Positions 1-8,503 of a stretch of DNA of 64,000 nt are shown here, piece after piece. Source of the DNA: Cytophagaceae bacterium (GTDB lineage Bacteria; Bacteroidota; Bacteroidia; Flavobacteriales; Flavobacteriaceae); assembly GCA_002710685.1 (NCBI GenBank), contig PALD01000034.1:1-64000 (forward strand), given 5' to 3'. The notes below the pieces were generated by a model. That model was given only the letters and a program-made list of their open reading frames with translations, did not search any database and was not told the origin of the DNA. A program made the translations under genes and the position numbers. The stretch's first letter is position 1, and every line of letters begins with the position of its first letter.

Positions 1-3
1 AAT

Positions 4-75
4 GGCCCGTTCGTCTATCGGCTAGGACGCCAGGTTTTCATCCTGGTAAGAGGGGTTCGATTCCCCTACGGGCTA
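4..75 (+). tRNA. tRNA-Glu (UUC)
   Basis: The cloverleaf is complete. The acceptor stem pairs 4-10 with 68-74 and has one G-U pair. The anticodon stem CCAGG/CCTGG (30-34/42-46) encloses the loop TTTTCAT with anticodon TTC at 37-39. The T arm holds GGTTCGATTCC. The CCA tail is not encoded. It lies 26 nt upstream of rpsT on the same strand. Confidence 0.95.
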
Positions 76-100
76 CAATTTTTTATTAAAAAAAGAACAA

Positions 101-349
101 ATGGCAAATCACAAGTCAGCATTAAAGAGAATAAGAAACAGCGAGACCAAAAGGTTGCGCAACAAATATCAGCACAAGACCACGCGTAACGCTATCAAGA
201 AATTGCGTGAGGCTGATAAGAAAGAGGCAGAGACCCTGTATCCTTCTGTAGTGGGCATGATAGACAAGCTCGCAAAGAAGAACATCATACATGACAACAA
301 GGCATCAAACCTTAAGTCTCAGCTTGCCAAGCACGTTGCTGCTCTTTAA
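101..349 (+). CDS. rpsT: 30S ribosomal protein S20
   Basis: This is a small basic protein of 82 aa, the usual length for bacterial S20. It binds 16S rRNA early in assembly of the small subunit. The N-terminus ([20 protein letters not shown]) is the characteristic start of the family, and the whole chain is Lys/Arg-rich and helical in character. It follows tRNA-Glu directly and is closed by a hairpin terminator at 372-399, so it is probably transcribed alone or together with the tRNA. Nothing is unusual about it. Confidence 0.97.
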   Translation: MANHKSALKRIRNSETKRLRNKYQHKTTRNAIKKLREADKKEAETLYPSVVGMIDKLAKKNIIHDNKASNLKSQLAKHVAAL

Positions 350-371
350 GCTTAAGCCTTAGAACGATTTT

Positions 372-399
372 AAAACCTCGTTGTAAGACGGGGTTTTTT
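372..399 (+). terminator. Rho-independent terminator of rpsT
   Basis: A ten-pair stem runs from 372-381 to 388-397 (AAAACCTCGT against ACGGGGTTTT, with one U-G pair). The loop is 6 nt and the right arm ends in a T run at 394-399. It lies 23 nt after the rpsT stop codon. Confidence 0.8.
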
Positions 400-430
400 G
401 TTGGTTAAATGATTGAGTTGGTTATTGATG

Positions 431-456
431 AACTCCCAGTACAGCTGGGAGTTTTT
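431..456 (+). terminator. second hairpin terminator downstream of rpsT
   Basis: Perfect nine-pair arms AACTCCCAG (431-439) and CTGGGAGTT (445-453) enclose a 5-nt loop and are followed by a T run. It may back up the rpsT terminator. No recognisable gene lies between the two hairpins. Confidence 0.7.
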
Positions 457-458
457 TA

Positions 459-475
459 TTTGGCTTAAAGCCAAA
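459..475. repeat. dispersed palindrome, TTTGGC/GCCAAA type
   Basis: The sequence is TTTGGC, TTAAA, GCCAAA with perfect six-base arms. It is one copy of a family found across the window in both intergenic and coding DNA. Confidence 0.7.
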
Positions 476-537
476 AGAAAAAGCCCACATATAGCAGGCT
501 GGTGTAATCCTATAGATGATAGTCCAAAATCTAGATT

Positions 538-1002
538 TTAAATCAATCTGCATGCGTCAAGGGCGGTGCGAATTCCCACAGAGGCCTTCCTGCGGTCGTG
601 CACGATCTTCTTTAATTTAATCTTGTAGTATTCATAGCATATTATGAAATCTATCACTAGAGAAGCTACATAAAATACCAGGAACTGTATTTTTAAATAG
701 ACCACGCCTCCAAAAATGCTCCCACTTATATTAGCAATGGCAATGGCTATAAGTATTTTACGCTTAGCCTGTAGTGCTTTGTTCTTACGGTACTCCTTCT
801 TTAAGTACATCGAGGTCAGGATGCCCAGGTCAGTTGTAAGGTCGGTCATATGCGTGGTCTTTACCGCAAAGTTTGAGATGCTGGCGGTGAGCTCATTTTG
901 AATACCCATTGAAAATAATAGGATGGCCACGAGGGCTTCTGTTTCCCATAGTGTCTCGGGGTACAAAAAGGTGCCATAAGTGCCCACGATGGTCAGGCAA
1001 GG
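538..1002 (-). pseudogene. truncated DUF1275 (YoaK-type) membrane protein
   Basis: The readable protein, about 150 aa, matches the C-terminal part of DUF1275 family membrane proteins. It has the GIQN segment, then TTHMTDLTTDLG (family: TTxMTGxxTDLG), then two hydrophobic helices. Full family members are around 220-240 aa, so the N-terminal third is missing. The frame stays open only back to about position 1002, where it meets a different coding fragment in another frame. The only initiation codon is a GTG at 987, inside what should be a mid-protein helix. I read it as a deletion remnant. A translated stub cannot be excluded. Confidence 0.6.
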
Positions 1003-1118
1003 TATTTCCCCGTAAGGGAGAAGGTGACCTCAAAGCCTTCTTCGGTAAGGCCTTTATTGATAGAGGAGCATACCTTGATATCATCTTCTACAAGCAATAT
1101 TTTTGAACCTTCTGAGAT
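993..1118 (-). pseudogene. remnant of a response-regulator receiver domain
   Basis: In the minus-strand frame ending at a TGA (993-995), the DNA encodes GSKILLVEDD followed by KVCSSINKGLTEEGFEVT. This is the first beta strand, acidic pocket and first helix of an OmpR-type receiver. About 35 residues remain. There is no convincing start codon, no phospho-acceptor Asp region and no output domain. It runs straight into the DUF1275 fragment, so the two genes were joined by a deletion. The family call rests on the motif only. Confidence 0.6.
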
Positions 1119-1135
1119 TATGTGGTAAAATGATA

Positions 1136-1169
1136 AAAAAAAGTGATGCCGTTAAGCATCACTTTTTTT
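1136..1169. terminator. bidirectional terminator downstream of rho
   Basis: Arms at 1136-1149 and 1156-1169 (core AGTGATGC/GCATCACT) are flanked by an A run on the left and a T run on the right. It can therefore terminate in both directions. It sits 24 nt past the rho stop codon. Confidence 0.85.
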
Positions 1170-1192
1170 AATATTAAAATTCTTTGGCTACC

Positions 1193-2845
1193 CTACCCGT
1201 TCATTGATATCAGGAACTCTTCATTGTTCTTGGTCTGCTTGATACGGTCGTTGATGAATTCCATGGCTTCCACGGGGTTCATGTCAGCAAGGTACTTGCG
1301 CATTACCCACATGCGCTGTATAACGTTCTCGCTGAGCAAGAGGTCGTCACGGCGCGTGCTTGAGGCGGTAAGGTCAATCGCTGGGAAGATCCTGCGGTTT
1401 GCAATCCTTCTATCCAGTTGAAGCTCCATGTTACCGGTACCTTTAAATTCTTCAAAGATAACCTCGTCCATTTTAGAGCCCGTCTCTGTAAGTGCCGTCG
1501 CGATGATTGAGAGTGACCCGCCACCTTCAATATTACGTGCTGCGCCAAAGAAACGTTTAGGTTTGTGCAGTGCATTAGCATCTACACCACCACTCAATAT
1601 CTTACCAGATGCTGGTTGTACGGTATTGTATGCCCTTGCAAGGCGCGTGATGGAGTCAAGTAGTATCACTACATCGTGCCCGCATTCCACAAGGCGTTTT
1701 GCCTTTTCAAGTACAATATTTGCAACACGTACATGCTCATGGGCCTCCTTGTCAAAGGTAGAAGCGACAACTTCACCTTTAACATTGCGCTGCATATCTG
1801 TAACTTCCTCTGGGCGTTCATCGATAAGGAGTATCATTTGATAAACCTCTGGGTGGTTTGCTGCAATGGCATTGGCAACATCCTTGAGAAGCATGGTCTT
1901 ACCGGTCTTGGGCTGAGAAACTATCATACCCCTTTGTCCTTTTCCTATGGGTGCAAAAAGGTCCATTACCCTGGTTGAAAGCGTGCTTTGGCGTTCGCCA
2001 ATATTAAATTTTTCCTTGGGGAAAAGCGGTGTGAGGTGTTCAAAGGAAACCCGGTCACGTACCACGTTAGGATCAAGGCCATTGATCTTGTTCACTTTGA
2101 TCAGTGGAAAGTATTTTTCGCCCTCTTTGGGTGGGCGTATCACGCCCAGTACCGTATCTCCGGTTTTCAGGCCAAAAAGGCGAATCTGTGATTGGGATAC
2201 ATAAATATCATCTGGAGAGGCGAGGTAATTATAGTCTGAAGACCTTAAAAAACCATAACCATCCTGCATGATGTCAAGGACCCCTTCACTTTCTATGATG
2301 CCCTCAAACTCATAATCTGGCTCGCGGTAGCGGTTCCTGCTATCCTTGTTGCCATTGTTCTGATTATTATTGTTGTTGCTATTGCTGTTGCTGTTCTGGT
2401 TGCGGTTGTTATTGTTGCTTCGCGGGGTGCGATTGCTGTTGCCATCCTTAGAAGTATTGTTGCTTCGGGGATTGGGTTTTCTATCGTTGCTTCGAGGGGC
2501 GTCCTTTGTGCTCTTGGTATCCTTTGCCTCTTTTGTGCTCCTTGTGTCTTGAGGTTCCTTGCTGGGGCTCTCGGTCTTTTGCCGTCTCTTGTCCTCATTG
2601 TCAGTCGTGGGCTTTTCCCTTTTGGGGGCAGCTGCACGTTGGGGCTTTTTGATTTGTGGCTTTTCTTCAGCCTTTGGAGATTCTACGACTTCTGCAACGG
2701 CCTTGGGGTTGGTTGCTTGCTTGTCAAGTATTTTATAGACAAGGTCTAATTTTTTTAAAGCCCTGAATTTAGGTATTTCTAGCCCTTTAGCTATATCCTG
2801 AAGCTCGGGAAGCTTTTTGGCTTTTAGTTCTGCAATATCAAACAT
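1193..2845 (-). CDS. rho: transcription termination factor Rho
   Basis: This 550-aa protein is the hexameric RNA-dependent ATPase that ends transcription. Residues 1-42 form the Rho N-terminal helical domain. About residues 45-175 are a low-complexity insertion rich in Asn, Arg, Lys and Ser. The RNA-binding cold-shock-like fold follows at about 180-255. The ATPase core starts near 265, with Walker A around 305-317 (SQPKTGKT) and the [13 protein letters not shown] segment after it. A long Asn/basic insertion is known in Bacteroidota Rho proteins and is thought to add RNA affinity. The gene is monocistronic, with a divergent DUF4293 gene upstream and a terminator downstream. Confidence 0.98.
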   Translation of the reverse strand: MFDIAELKAKKLPELQDIAKGLEIPKFRALKKLDLVYKILDKQATNPKAVAEVVESPKAEEKPQIKKPQRAAAPKREKPTTDNEDKRRQKTESPSKEPQDTRSTKEAKDTKSTKDAPRSNDRKPNPRSNNTSKDGNSNRTPRSNNNNRNQNSNSNSNNNNNQNNGNKDSRNRYREPDYEFEGIIESEGVLDIMQDGYGFLRSSDYNYLASPDDIYVSQSQIRLFGLKTGDTVLGVIRPPKEGEKYFPLIKVNKINGLDPNVVRDRVSFEHLTPLFPKEKFNIGERQSTLSTRVMDLFAPIGKGQRGMIVSQPKTGKTMLLKDVANAIAANHPEVYQMILLIDERPEEVTDMQRNVKGEVVASTFDKEAHEHVRVANIVLEKAKRLVECGHDVVILLDSITRLARAYNTVQPASGKILSGGVDANALHKPKRFFGAARNIEGGGSLSIIATALTETGSKMDEVIFEEFKGTGNMELQLDRRIANRRIFPAIDLTASSTRRDDLLLSENVIQRMWVMRKYLADMNPVEAMEFINDRIKQTKNNEEFLISMNG

Positions 2846-3041
2846 TAAGAATTGATTAAAATTTCCAGGTTGTGGTAATTATTGAAATAAATGTGATGTA
2901 TGCTAAAAAAAATCTCGAGAGAAGATTCTAAGAAATTTTTGGCAAGAAAGAATGACCATAATAAGAACAGGTCATAATTTTATATTGCAATGATACGACA
3001 TTATTTTGAATTTAAAACCTTCGGTTATCAAAAGAAGTTTT

Positions 3042-3049
3042 TATTTTTG
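3042..3049 (+). promoter_or_regulatory. -7 promoter element of the DUF4293 gene
   Basis: TATTTTTG matches the Bacteroidota consensus TAnnTTTG and lies 24 nt before the start codon. No clear -33 TTG is seen at the expected distance, so this is a partial match. Confidence 0.45.
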
Positions 3050-3073
3050 TGCGCCCAAAGCATTACCTGAGAT

Positions 3074-3484
3074 ATGATTCAAAGAATACAGAGCATTTAT
3101 TTATTGCTGGCCGCAGCGGCCTCGGCAGGATTGATTTTTGTATTCCCGTTGTATACCAATGAAGACGCAGGTACCGTGGCGGCGCTTGACAATATGCTCT
3201 ACCTTGCCCTTTTCTTGGGCAGTGCGGCATTGTCATTGCTTACCATATTCATGTACAAAAAAAGACAGAACCAGTTTGTGATGGGGCGTCTTAATATAAT
3301 ATTGAACTTTATTTTACTAGGTGTATTGGTTTACCAGTCTCAAATCTTATCTGGAGGGGCGGCGGCCCCTGAGAAGGGTATTGGGATGCTAATCCCCATC
3401 ATTTCTATCGTTTTTATCGCCCTTGCAAATAGGGCAATCAAGCGGGATGAGGATCTTGTAAAATCTGTTGACCGGTTGCGATAG
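3074..3484 (+). CDS. DUF4293 family membrane protein
   Basis: This 136-aa integral membrane protein opens with MIQRIQSIYLLLAAAASAGL, the typical start of the DUF4293 family found in Bacteroidota. Four hydrophobic segments are visible at about 5-27, 40-60, 73-92 and 100-120, followed by a short basic cytoplasmic tail. The function of the family is unknown. It is transcribed divergently from rho and converges on the YfcE-type phosphoesterase, with a strong shared terminator between them. Confidence 0.85.
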   Translation: MIQRIQSIYLLLAAAASAGLIFVFPLYTNEDAGTVAALDNMLYLALFLGSAALSLLTIFMYKKRQNQFVMGRLNIILNFILLGVLVYQSQILSGGAAAPEKGIGMLIPIISIVFIALANRAIKRDEDLVKSVDRLR

Positions 3485-3510
3485 ACCTAATATCTTAGTT
3501 TATTAGTGCG

Positions 3511-3547
3511 TAAACCCCATAGTCTGCCAACTATGGGGTTTATTTTT
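3511..3547. terminator. bidirectional terminator
   Basis: Twelve-base arms TAAACCCCATAG (3511-3522) and CTATGGGGTTTA (3531-3542) enclose an 8-nt loop and are followed by a T run. It lies between two convergent genes. Confidence 0.85.
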
Positions 3548-3550
3548 TAA

Positions 3551-4042
3551 TTACCGCTTCATCTCGATGACCTCAAGGTTGTCAATCTTATCCCCACCTA
3601 TGGTAAAGCGCAGCATGGTGCGCACCTGGTGAAAACCATGTTTGCCCACTGCTCCCGGGTTCATGAGCAGGAGGTTTAATTTTCTATCTGGCATTACCTT
3701 GAGGATGTGTGAGTGCCCACATATAAAAAGTTTGGGTGGATTTGTCCTAATCTCTTCCCTAATGGCCGGAGAATATCTCCCTGGATAACCGCCTATATGT
3801 GTTATCCATACATCGACACCTTCACACATAAACCTGTCGTTAAGCGGGAATTCCTGGCGTATTTCATGATTGTCGATATTCCCATAAACGGCATGCATGG
3901 GTTTAATAGCCTTGATGGCATCAGTCACGGCGAGGTCGCCTATGTCACCGGCATGCCACACCTCATCGGCTTTTTTGGCGTAAGCCAGTATCTTATCATC
4001 AATATACCCGTGGGTATCGCTAAGAAGAAGGATTTTTTTCAT
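3551..4042 (-). CDS. YfcE/MJ0936-type metallophosphoesterase
   Basis: This 163-aa protein of the calcineurin-like family is predicted to hydrolyse phosphodiesters using two metal ions. The motifs are SDTHG near the N-terminus, HAGDIGD, YGNIDNH and CGHSH. I start it at MKKILLLSDTHG (4042). The frame stays open upstream to 4126, but that would overlap truA and add residues foreign to the family. The 83-bp gap to the divergent truA start probably holds both promoters. The physiological substrate is unknown. Confidence 0.9.
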   Translation of the reverse strand: MKKILLLSDTHGYIDDKILAYAKKADEVWHAGDIGDLAVTDAIKAIKPMHAVYGNIDNHEIRQEFPLNDRFMCEGVDVWITHIGGYPGRYSPAIREEIRTNPPKLFICGHSHILKVMPDRKLNLLLMNPGAVGKHGFHQVRTMLRFTIGGDKIDNLEVIEMKR

Positions 4043-4091
4043 TTTGGCGCAAGCTAAATTGTTATCATAATCGTGCCTACCTGCAAAGATG

Positions 4092-4099
4092 TATCTTTG
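4092..4099 (+). promoter_or_regulatory. -7 promoter element of truA
   Basis: TATCTTTG fits TAnnTTTG and lies 26 nt before the truA start. No TTG is found at the ideal -33 distance. Confidence 0.45.
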
Positions 4100-4125
4100 C
4101 GGCTTCACAAGCAACCCACCTGCCA

Positions 4126-4881
4126 TTGAGGTATTTTATTGAGATAGCATATGACGGTACGCCATATCACGGCTGGCAGCGGCAACCAGATGCCATTACC
4201 GTGCAGCAGGTGCTGGAGGAGGCGTTGTCCACGCTGTTGCGAAAGGAAACCACGGTGGTGGGTGCAGGTAGAACGGACACCGGTGTGCATGCAAAACAGC
4301 TCTTTGCCCACTTTGACCTTGAACAGGAGCTTACCGAAGATGAAATGCAGCACCTCGTTTTCCGGTTGAACCGGTTCTTGCCGTATGCCATGGCCGTTAA
4401 CGCCATTTTTAAGGTAAATGAGAATGCGCATGCAAGGTTTGATGCCATTTCACGTACTTATATGTACAAGGTGGTCTTGCGCAAGGACCCCTTTGCACAT
4501 TTACAGGCCTATTGTATAGAACAGCAACTGGATGTTGAGGCGATGAACGCGGCAGCTCAATTGCTTCTGGGCAGGAAGGATTTTCAATGTTTTAGCCGTT
4601 CTAATACTGATGTGAAGACCTATATTTGTGATGTGGCTTTCGCCAAATGGCTGCACGTGGGCGACGAACTTATTTTTACCATAAAGGCTGACCGTTTTTT
4701 AAGAAACATGGTACGTGCCGTAGTGGGGACCCTGCTCGAGGTGGGGAAGCATAAAAGAACCGTGGCGTCAATCAATGAAGTGCTGCAGAGCAAAGACAGG
4801 TCGCAAGCTGATGCCAGTGCACCGGCGCACGGCCTGTACTTAATAGAAGTTAAATATCCTGATACAATCAAAATCCTATAA
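4126..4881 (+). CDS. truA: tRNA pseudouridine(38-40) synthase TruA
   Basis: This 251-aa enzyme isomerises uridines 38-40 in the tRNA anticodon arm. The catalytic motif GAGRTDTGVHA places the nucleophilic Asp at residue 51. The substrate-binding segments FDAISRTYMY and FLRNMVRAVVGTLLEVG are present. The start is a TTG at 4126: no ATG precedes the conserved RYFIEIAYDG, which belongs at the very N-terminus in this family. The stop overlaps the next start by one base (TAATG), so it is translationally coupled to the ABC exporter. Confidence 0.95.
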   Translation: MRYFIEIAYDGTPYHGWQRQPDAITVQQVLEEALSTLLRKETTVVGAGRTDTGVHAKQLFAHFDLEQELTEDEMQHLVFRLNRFLPYAMAVNAIFKVNENAHARFDAISRTYMYKVVLRKDPFAHLQAYCIEQQLDVEAMNAAAQLLLGRKDFQCFSRSNTDVKTYICDVAFAKWLHVGDELIFTIKADRFLRNMVRAVVGTLLEVGKHKRTVASINEVLQSKDRSQADASAPAHGLYLIEVKYPDTIKIL

Positions 4882-6647
4882 TGGCAAACAGTAAGGGAAA
4901 TGCTTTTGATTATGGTCTTTTTAAAAGACTGATGACCTTTACAAAACCCTATAAAGGCTTCGTCGCGGCTTCTGCTGTCGCCGCGGTATCCCTGTCACTT
5001 TTTGCGGCCCTGCGGCCCTTGTTCTTGCAAGGCGCCATTGACAAGGGGATGACTCCCATGGACATGGATAGCCTGCTGTACTACCTGGGACTGATGCTCG
5101 TGGTACTCGTAGGCGAGGTGCTCTCACAGTTCTTTTTTATCTATTGGGCTAATGTACTGGGGCAAAATGTGGTGCGTGATCTAAGGATTGGCCTTTTTGA
5201 CCACATGCTGAAGTTCAAGATGCAATATTATGATAAATCTGCCGTGGGCAGGCTTGTGACCAGGGCGGTAAATGATATTGAGACCATTGCCAGCATTTTT
5301 AGCCAGGGATTGTTCATGATAGTAAGCGACCTTTTGAAAATGGCGGTCATAATAGGCATCATGCTATGGAAAAGCTGGGAACTGTCATTGATAGTCTTTG
5401 CCGTGCTGCCATTTATATTATATGCGACCCGTGTTTTTCAAAAAGCCATGAAAGTAGCCTTTGAAGAAGTGCGCACGCAAGTGGCCAACCTCAATACCTT
5501 TGTACAGGAGCGTGTAACGGGCATGAAGATTGTTCAGGTTTTTTCTCGTGAAAAGATAGAGCGGGAAAAGTTTGGCGAAATCAATAAAAAACACATGGAT
5601 GCCTGGAACAAGACGGTGTGGTACAACTCCATCTTTTTTCCCGTGGCTGAGATTGTATCTTCAATAACCATAGGCCTACTGGTATGGTATGGCGGTTTAC
5701 GGGCAATTGAGAGTGATGTGATCACCATAGGGTTGATCACTGCATTTATACAGTTTTCTCAAATGCTCTTTATGCCGTTAAGACAAATAGCAGATAAGTT
5801 CAACACCTTGCAAATGGGCATGGTGTCGGCAAACCGGGTCTTTGGTATCCTGGACACAGATTCCCGCATCGCTGATGATGGAACGAAACGGCTTGATAAT
5901 GTACAGGGAGCCATACGCTTTGAGGATGTGCGCTTTAGTTATGTTGAGGGAGAAGAGGTTTTAAAAGGTATTAACCTCCTGGTGGAGCCGGGAGAGACCG
6001 TTGCCATAGTGGGTGCCACGGGAGCCGGAAAATCAACCATAATCAATCTATTAAGCCGTTTTTATGAAATAGACAGCGGCACGATCACCATTGATGGCGT
6101 GGACATCAAAGAAGTAGAAATTGCTTCTTTGCGCGAGCAGATAGCCGTGGTCTTACAGGACGTTTTCCTCTTTGCAGATTCCATTTATCAAAACATTACC
6201 CTGGGGCAATCTTCAATCACTGAGACCGATGTGGAGGAAGCTGCCAAGATTATAGGAGTGGACAGCTTTATAAAAACATTGCCCAACGGTTATCATTATA
6301 ATGTTAAAGAGCGTGGGGCGATGCTCTCAAGTGGTCAACGCCAGTTGATTGCATTTCTCAGGGCATATGTGAGCAATCCTGCTATATTGGTGCTTGATGA
6401 GGCGACATCTTCTGTAGATTCATACAGTGAGCATTTGATACAAAAGGCAATACGCAAAATCACGAAGGGTAGGACATCCATTGTTATTGCACACCGCCTG
6501 GCTACCATCAAGAAAGCTGATAAGATCATCGTGATGGAAAAAGGACAGATTGTTGAGATAGGCAACCACAAAGAACTTTTGCAAAAAGAGGACGGTTACT
6601 ACCGCAACCTCTATGAAGTACAGTTCATGGCTGAGCAGGTTATTTAA
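4881..6647 (+). CDS. ABC exporter, MsbA/multidrug type
   Basis: This 588-aa half-transporter has six transmembrane helices in the first 330 residues and an ATP-binding domain after that. Walker A is GATGAGKST near residue 380. The signature reads LSSGQRQ, a mild variant of LSGGQ. Walker B is VLDEATSSVD, with a distal switch His in IAHRLAT. Homodimeric family members flip lipids or drugs across the inner membrane; the substrate cannot be read from sequence. It is co-transcribed with truA, and its last 8 bases overlap the convergent DUF3667 gene. Confidence 0.92.
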   Translation: MANSKGNAFDYGLFKRLMTFTKPYKGFVAASAVAAVSLSLFAALRPLFLQGAIDKGMTPMDMDSLLYYLGLMLVVLVGEVLSQFFFIYWANVLGQNVVRDLRIGLFDHMLKFKMQYYDKSAVGRLVTRAVNDIETIASIFSQGLFMIVSDLLKMAVIIGIMLWKSWELSLIVFAVLPFILYATRVFQKAMKVAFEEVRTQVANLNTFVQERVTGMKIVQVFSREKIEREKFGEINKKHMDAWNKTVWYNSIFFPVAEIVSSITIGLLVWYGGLRAIESDVITIGLITAFIQFSQMLFMPLRQIADKFNTLQMGMVSANRVFGILDTDSRIADDGTKRLDNVQGAIRFEDVRFSYVEGEEVLKGINLLVEPGETVAIVGATGAGKSTIINLLSRFYEIDSGTITIDGVDIKEVEIASLREQIAVVLQDVFLFADSIYQNITLGQSSITETDVEEAAKIIGVDSFIKTLPNGYHYNVKERGAMLSSGQRQLIAFLRAYVSNPAILVLDEATSSVDSYSEHLIQKAIRKITKGRTSIVIAHRLATIKKADKIIVMEKGQIVEIGNHKELLQKEDGYYRNLYEVQFMAEQVI

Positions 6648-7494
6648 CCTGTGACCTTTTTACCTCTTCAATGACCTCATCAAGAAGCCCCAGTTTATAG
6701 GCGATGAACATTCCCGCAATGGATAACACGGTAAATATCATGATGCTTATTCCCCAGGATAAAAGTGTTTTGAGAATGGTGTTTTCTGTATTGAGGTGAT
6801 ATAGCTTTTTAAAGACATAGGGAAAATAAAGGACGGGAAAAACCGTGGTAAGTGTGCTTGTTACAAGAAAGAGCACTGAAGACCACATGGTAAGGATGTA
6901 AAGAACCGAGGTGATAAGGCTTACATGACTGTAAGCATATAGATAGATTATAAGATGTTCTATATAATTATATTTCTTGTTCTTTAAGAACGTTAACCTT
7001 GATATGACCGCAAGTAAGGGTATCATGCTAAAGGTGAGCACCCCTTGATAATCCTGTATCTTGTTTGATAGGTCAAATGATGCCCTTGTCTGTCCATCTA
7101 CGGCATCATCGCTAAATGAGGAAAACCAGTCATAATACGTTTCCGCGAAAAATTGTTTATAAAAAAAGGCATAAAAACCAGCGATGGCAAGTGCTATTGC
7201 AAAGTAGTTGAAGGCATCTGTATATCTTTTTCTTACGCCGGTAATATAACCATCAATGACATCATCAGGTTGTGTAAAAAGGGAGATAAAGGTCTTTATG
7301 AAGGTGTTCTCAAGGTTGAGGAAGCGTTCACTAAAATCTTCTGCAAGGTTTCTGGGCGTAAGCCGGTGGGCTATATATTTTGCACCACAGCTAGGACAAT
7401 AGACTAACTGTTGTTTTAAGGGATATCCACAATTTTTACAAAGAAGTTTTTGCCTTGTTATGGGATGTCTCTTTTTTTCAGTTGAGGGGAGCAT
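6640..7494 (-). CDS. DUF3667 family membrane protein with zinc ribbon
   Basis: The protein has 284 aa. Four cysteines at about 19, 22, 33 and 36 (CKNCGYP and CPSCGAKY) form an N-terminal zinc ribbon. The DUF3667 region follows (about 65-110, including a QPDDVIDGY segment), then several hydrophobic helices. The function is unknown. It starts one base after the cdaA stop, so the two are surely one transcript, which hints at a link with c-di-AMP signalling or the envelope. Its 3' end overlaps the ABC exporter on the other strand. Confidence 0.85.
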   Translation of the reverse strand: MLPSTEKKRHPITRQKLLCKNCGYPLKQQLVYCPSCGAKYIAHRLTPRNLAEDFSERFLNLENTFIKTFISLFTQPDDVIDGYITGVRKRYTDAFNYFAIALAIAGFYAFFYKQFFAETYYDWFSSFSDDAVDGQTRASFDLSNKIQDYQGVLTFSMIPLLAVISRLTFLKNKKYNYIEHLIIYLYAYSHVSLITSVLYILTMWSSVLFLVTSTLTTVFPVLYFPYVFKKLYHLNTENTILKTLLSWGISIMIFTVLSIAGMFIAYKLGLLDEVIEEVKRSQVK

Positions 7495-7495
7495 G

Positions 7496-8275
7496 CTATG
7501 AAAGGTCTTGTATTAAGAGTTCCCTAAGTTCATCATTGCCCTCGTACAATTCAAAATCACCATCCTTGATGTAGCTTATCTGCCCGGTCTCTTCACTTAC
7601 TACCAGTGCCACGGCATCTGTCTTTTCCGTTATGCCCACGGCGGCACGGTGCCTTAGCCCAAACCGTAGCGGAATGTTGCGCTCGTTACTAACGGGCAAA
7701 ATGGCACGGGTCGCCGTTATCCTGTTGTCTTCTATAATGACGGCCCCGTCGTGAAGTGTTGAATTTTTAAAAAATATACTCTCCAGGATGGGGCGGTTGA
7801 GCTCAATATTCATTTCATCTCCAGTGTTTTTTACAAACTCGAGGTTTGTTGCCCGTTGCAGTACGATGAGCGCACCGGTCTTAGTGAGGCTCATGTTATT
7901 GCAGGCATCAAGGATTGAATCAACATCTGTGTTGAGCGAGTCTTCCACCGCATGCATAAAACGCAGGTGCTTGAAAAATCCCTTCCTGCGTGATATATTT
8001 GTGGTTCCCACCATGAGCAGGAACTTTCTTATTTCTTGTTGAAAAACAACTATGAGGGCAAAGATGCCGGCTCCTATAAACTCTCCCAGGATGGTGCTGA
8101 GCAGTTCCATCTTCAAGAGTTCCACCAGTTTTGAGATGAGGTAGATGATGACGATGCCCAGGAATATATTGATGGCGACCGTGCCTTTTACCAGCTTATA
8201 GACATAATAGAGGAGGAGTGCGACTAGAACAATGTCTATGATATCCAGTATTCGATAATTTTCAAGAATGTCCAA
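7496..8275 (-). CDS. cdaA: diadenylate cyclase CdaA
   Basis: This 259-aa membrane-bound DAC enzyme condenses two ATP into cyclic di-AMP. Three hydrophobic helices occupy about residues 10-85. The DisA_N catalytic domain follows with its diagnostic DGA (176-178) and RHR (208-210) motifs. The likely start is TTG at 8275, since no in-frame ATG precedes the first helix and the family begins close to this point. No GlmM or YbbR-type regulator gene sits beside it here; the partner is the DUF3667 gene. Confidence 0.95.
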   Translation of the reverse strand: MDILENYRILDIIDIVLVALLLYYVYKLVKGTVAINIFLGIVIIYLISKLVELLKMELLSTILGEFIGAGIFALIVVFQQEIRKFLLMVGTTNISRRKGFFKHLRFMHAVEDSLNTDVDSILDACNNMSLTKTGALIVLQRATNLEFVKNTGDEMNIELNRPILESIFFKNSTLHDGAVIIEDNRITATRAILPVSNERNIPLRFGLRHRAAVGITEKTDAVALVVSEETGQISYIKDGDFELYEGNDELRELLIQDLS

Positions 8276-8352
8276 AGCGCCGTAAGGGATTTTTGTAAAA
8301 ATAAATAAATAAAGCGGGCGGCGGGATGGATGTCAAAAACAAATTATTTTTA

Positions 8353-8374
8353 TACAACTATAAAAATAGTTGTA
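8353..8374. promoter_or_regulatory. putative BlaI-type operator
   Basis: A perfect dyad TACAACTA (8353-8360), six-base spacer, TAGTTGTA (8367-8374) is present. The ACA/TGT-type half sites resemble known BlaI/MecI operators. It overlaps the -33 TTG of the promoter just upstream of the blaI-like gene, which suggests autorepression. Confidence 0.7.
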
Positions 8375-8400
8375 AAACTAAAAAATTCGTTATATGTTTG
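8370..8400 (+). promoter_or_regulatory. promoter of the blaI-blaR operon
   Basis: The -33 TTG is at 8370-8372 and the -7 TATGTTTG at 8393-8400, separated by 20 nt. Both fit the Bacteroidota consensus. The leader to the first start codon is then about 97 nt and contains a GC-rich stretch at 8460-8483. Confidence 0.65.
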
Positions 8401-8503
8401 AAACGTGCTAGGGATAGAAGTGTAAATCATGCGCCTTTAGGCGGATATTGCAACGTATAGCCCGGCCCCGGCCCAGGCGGGGAAGCACCATAAATAGCAA
8501 CAG

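Noticed and set aside
1428-1841. 137-codon plus-strand frame inside rho
   Set aside because: It overlaps rho fully, has no family features and is a frame shadow of a well-supported gene.
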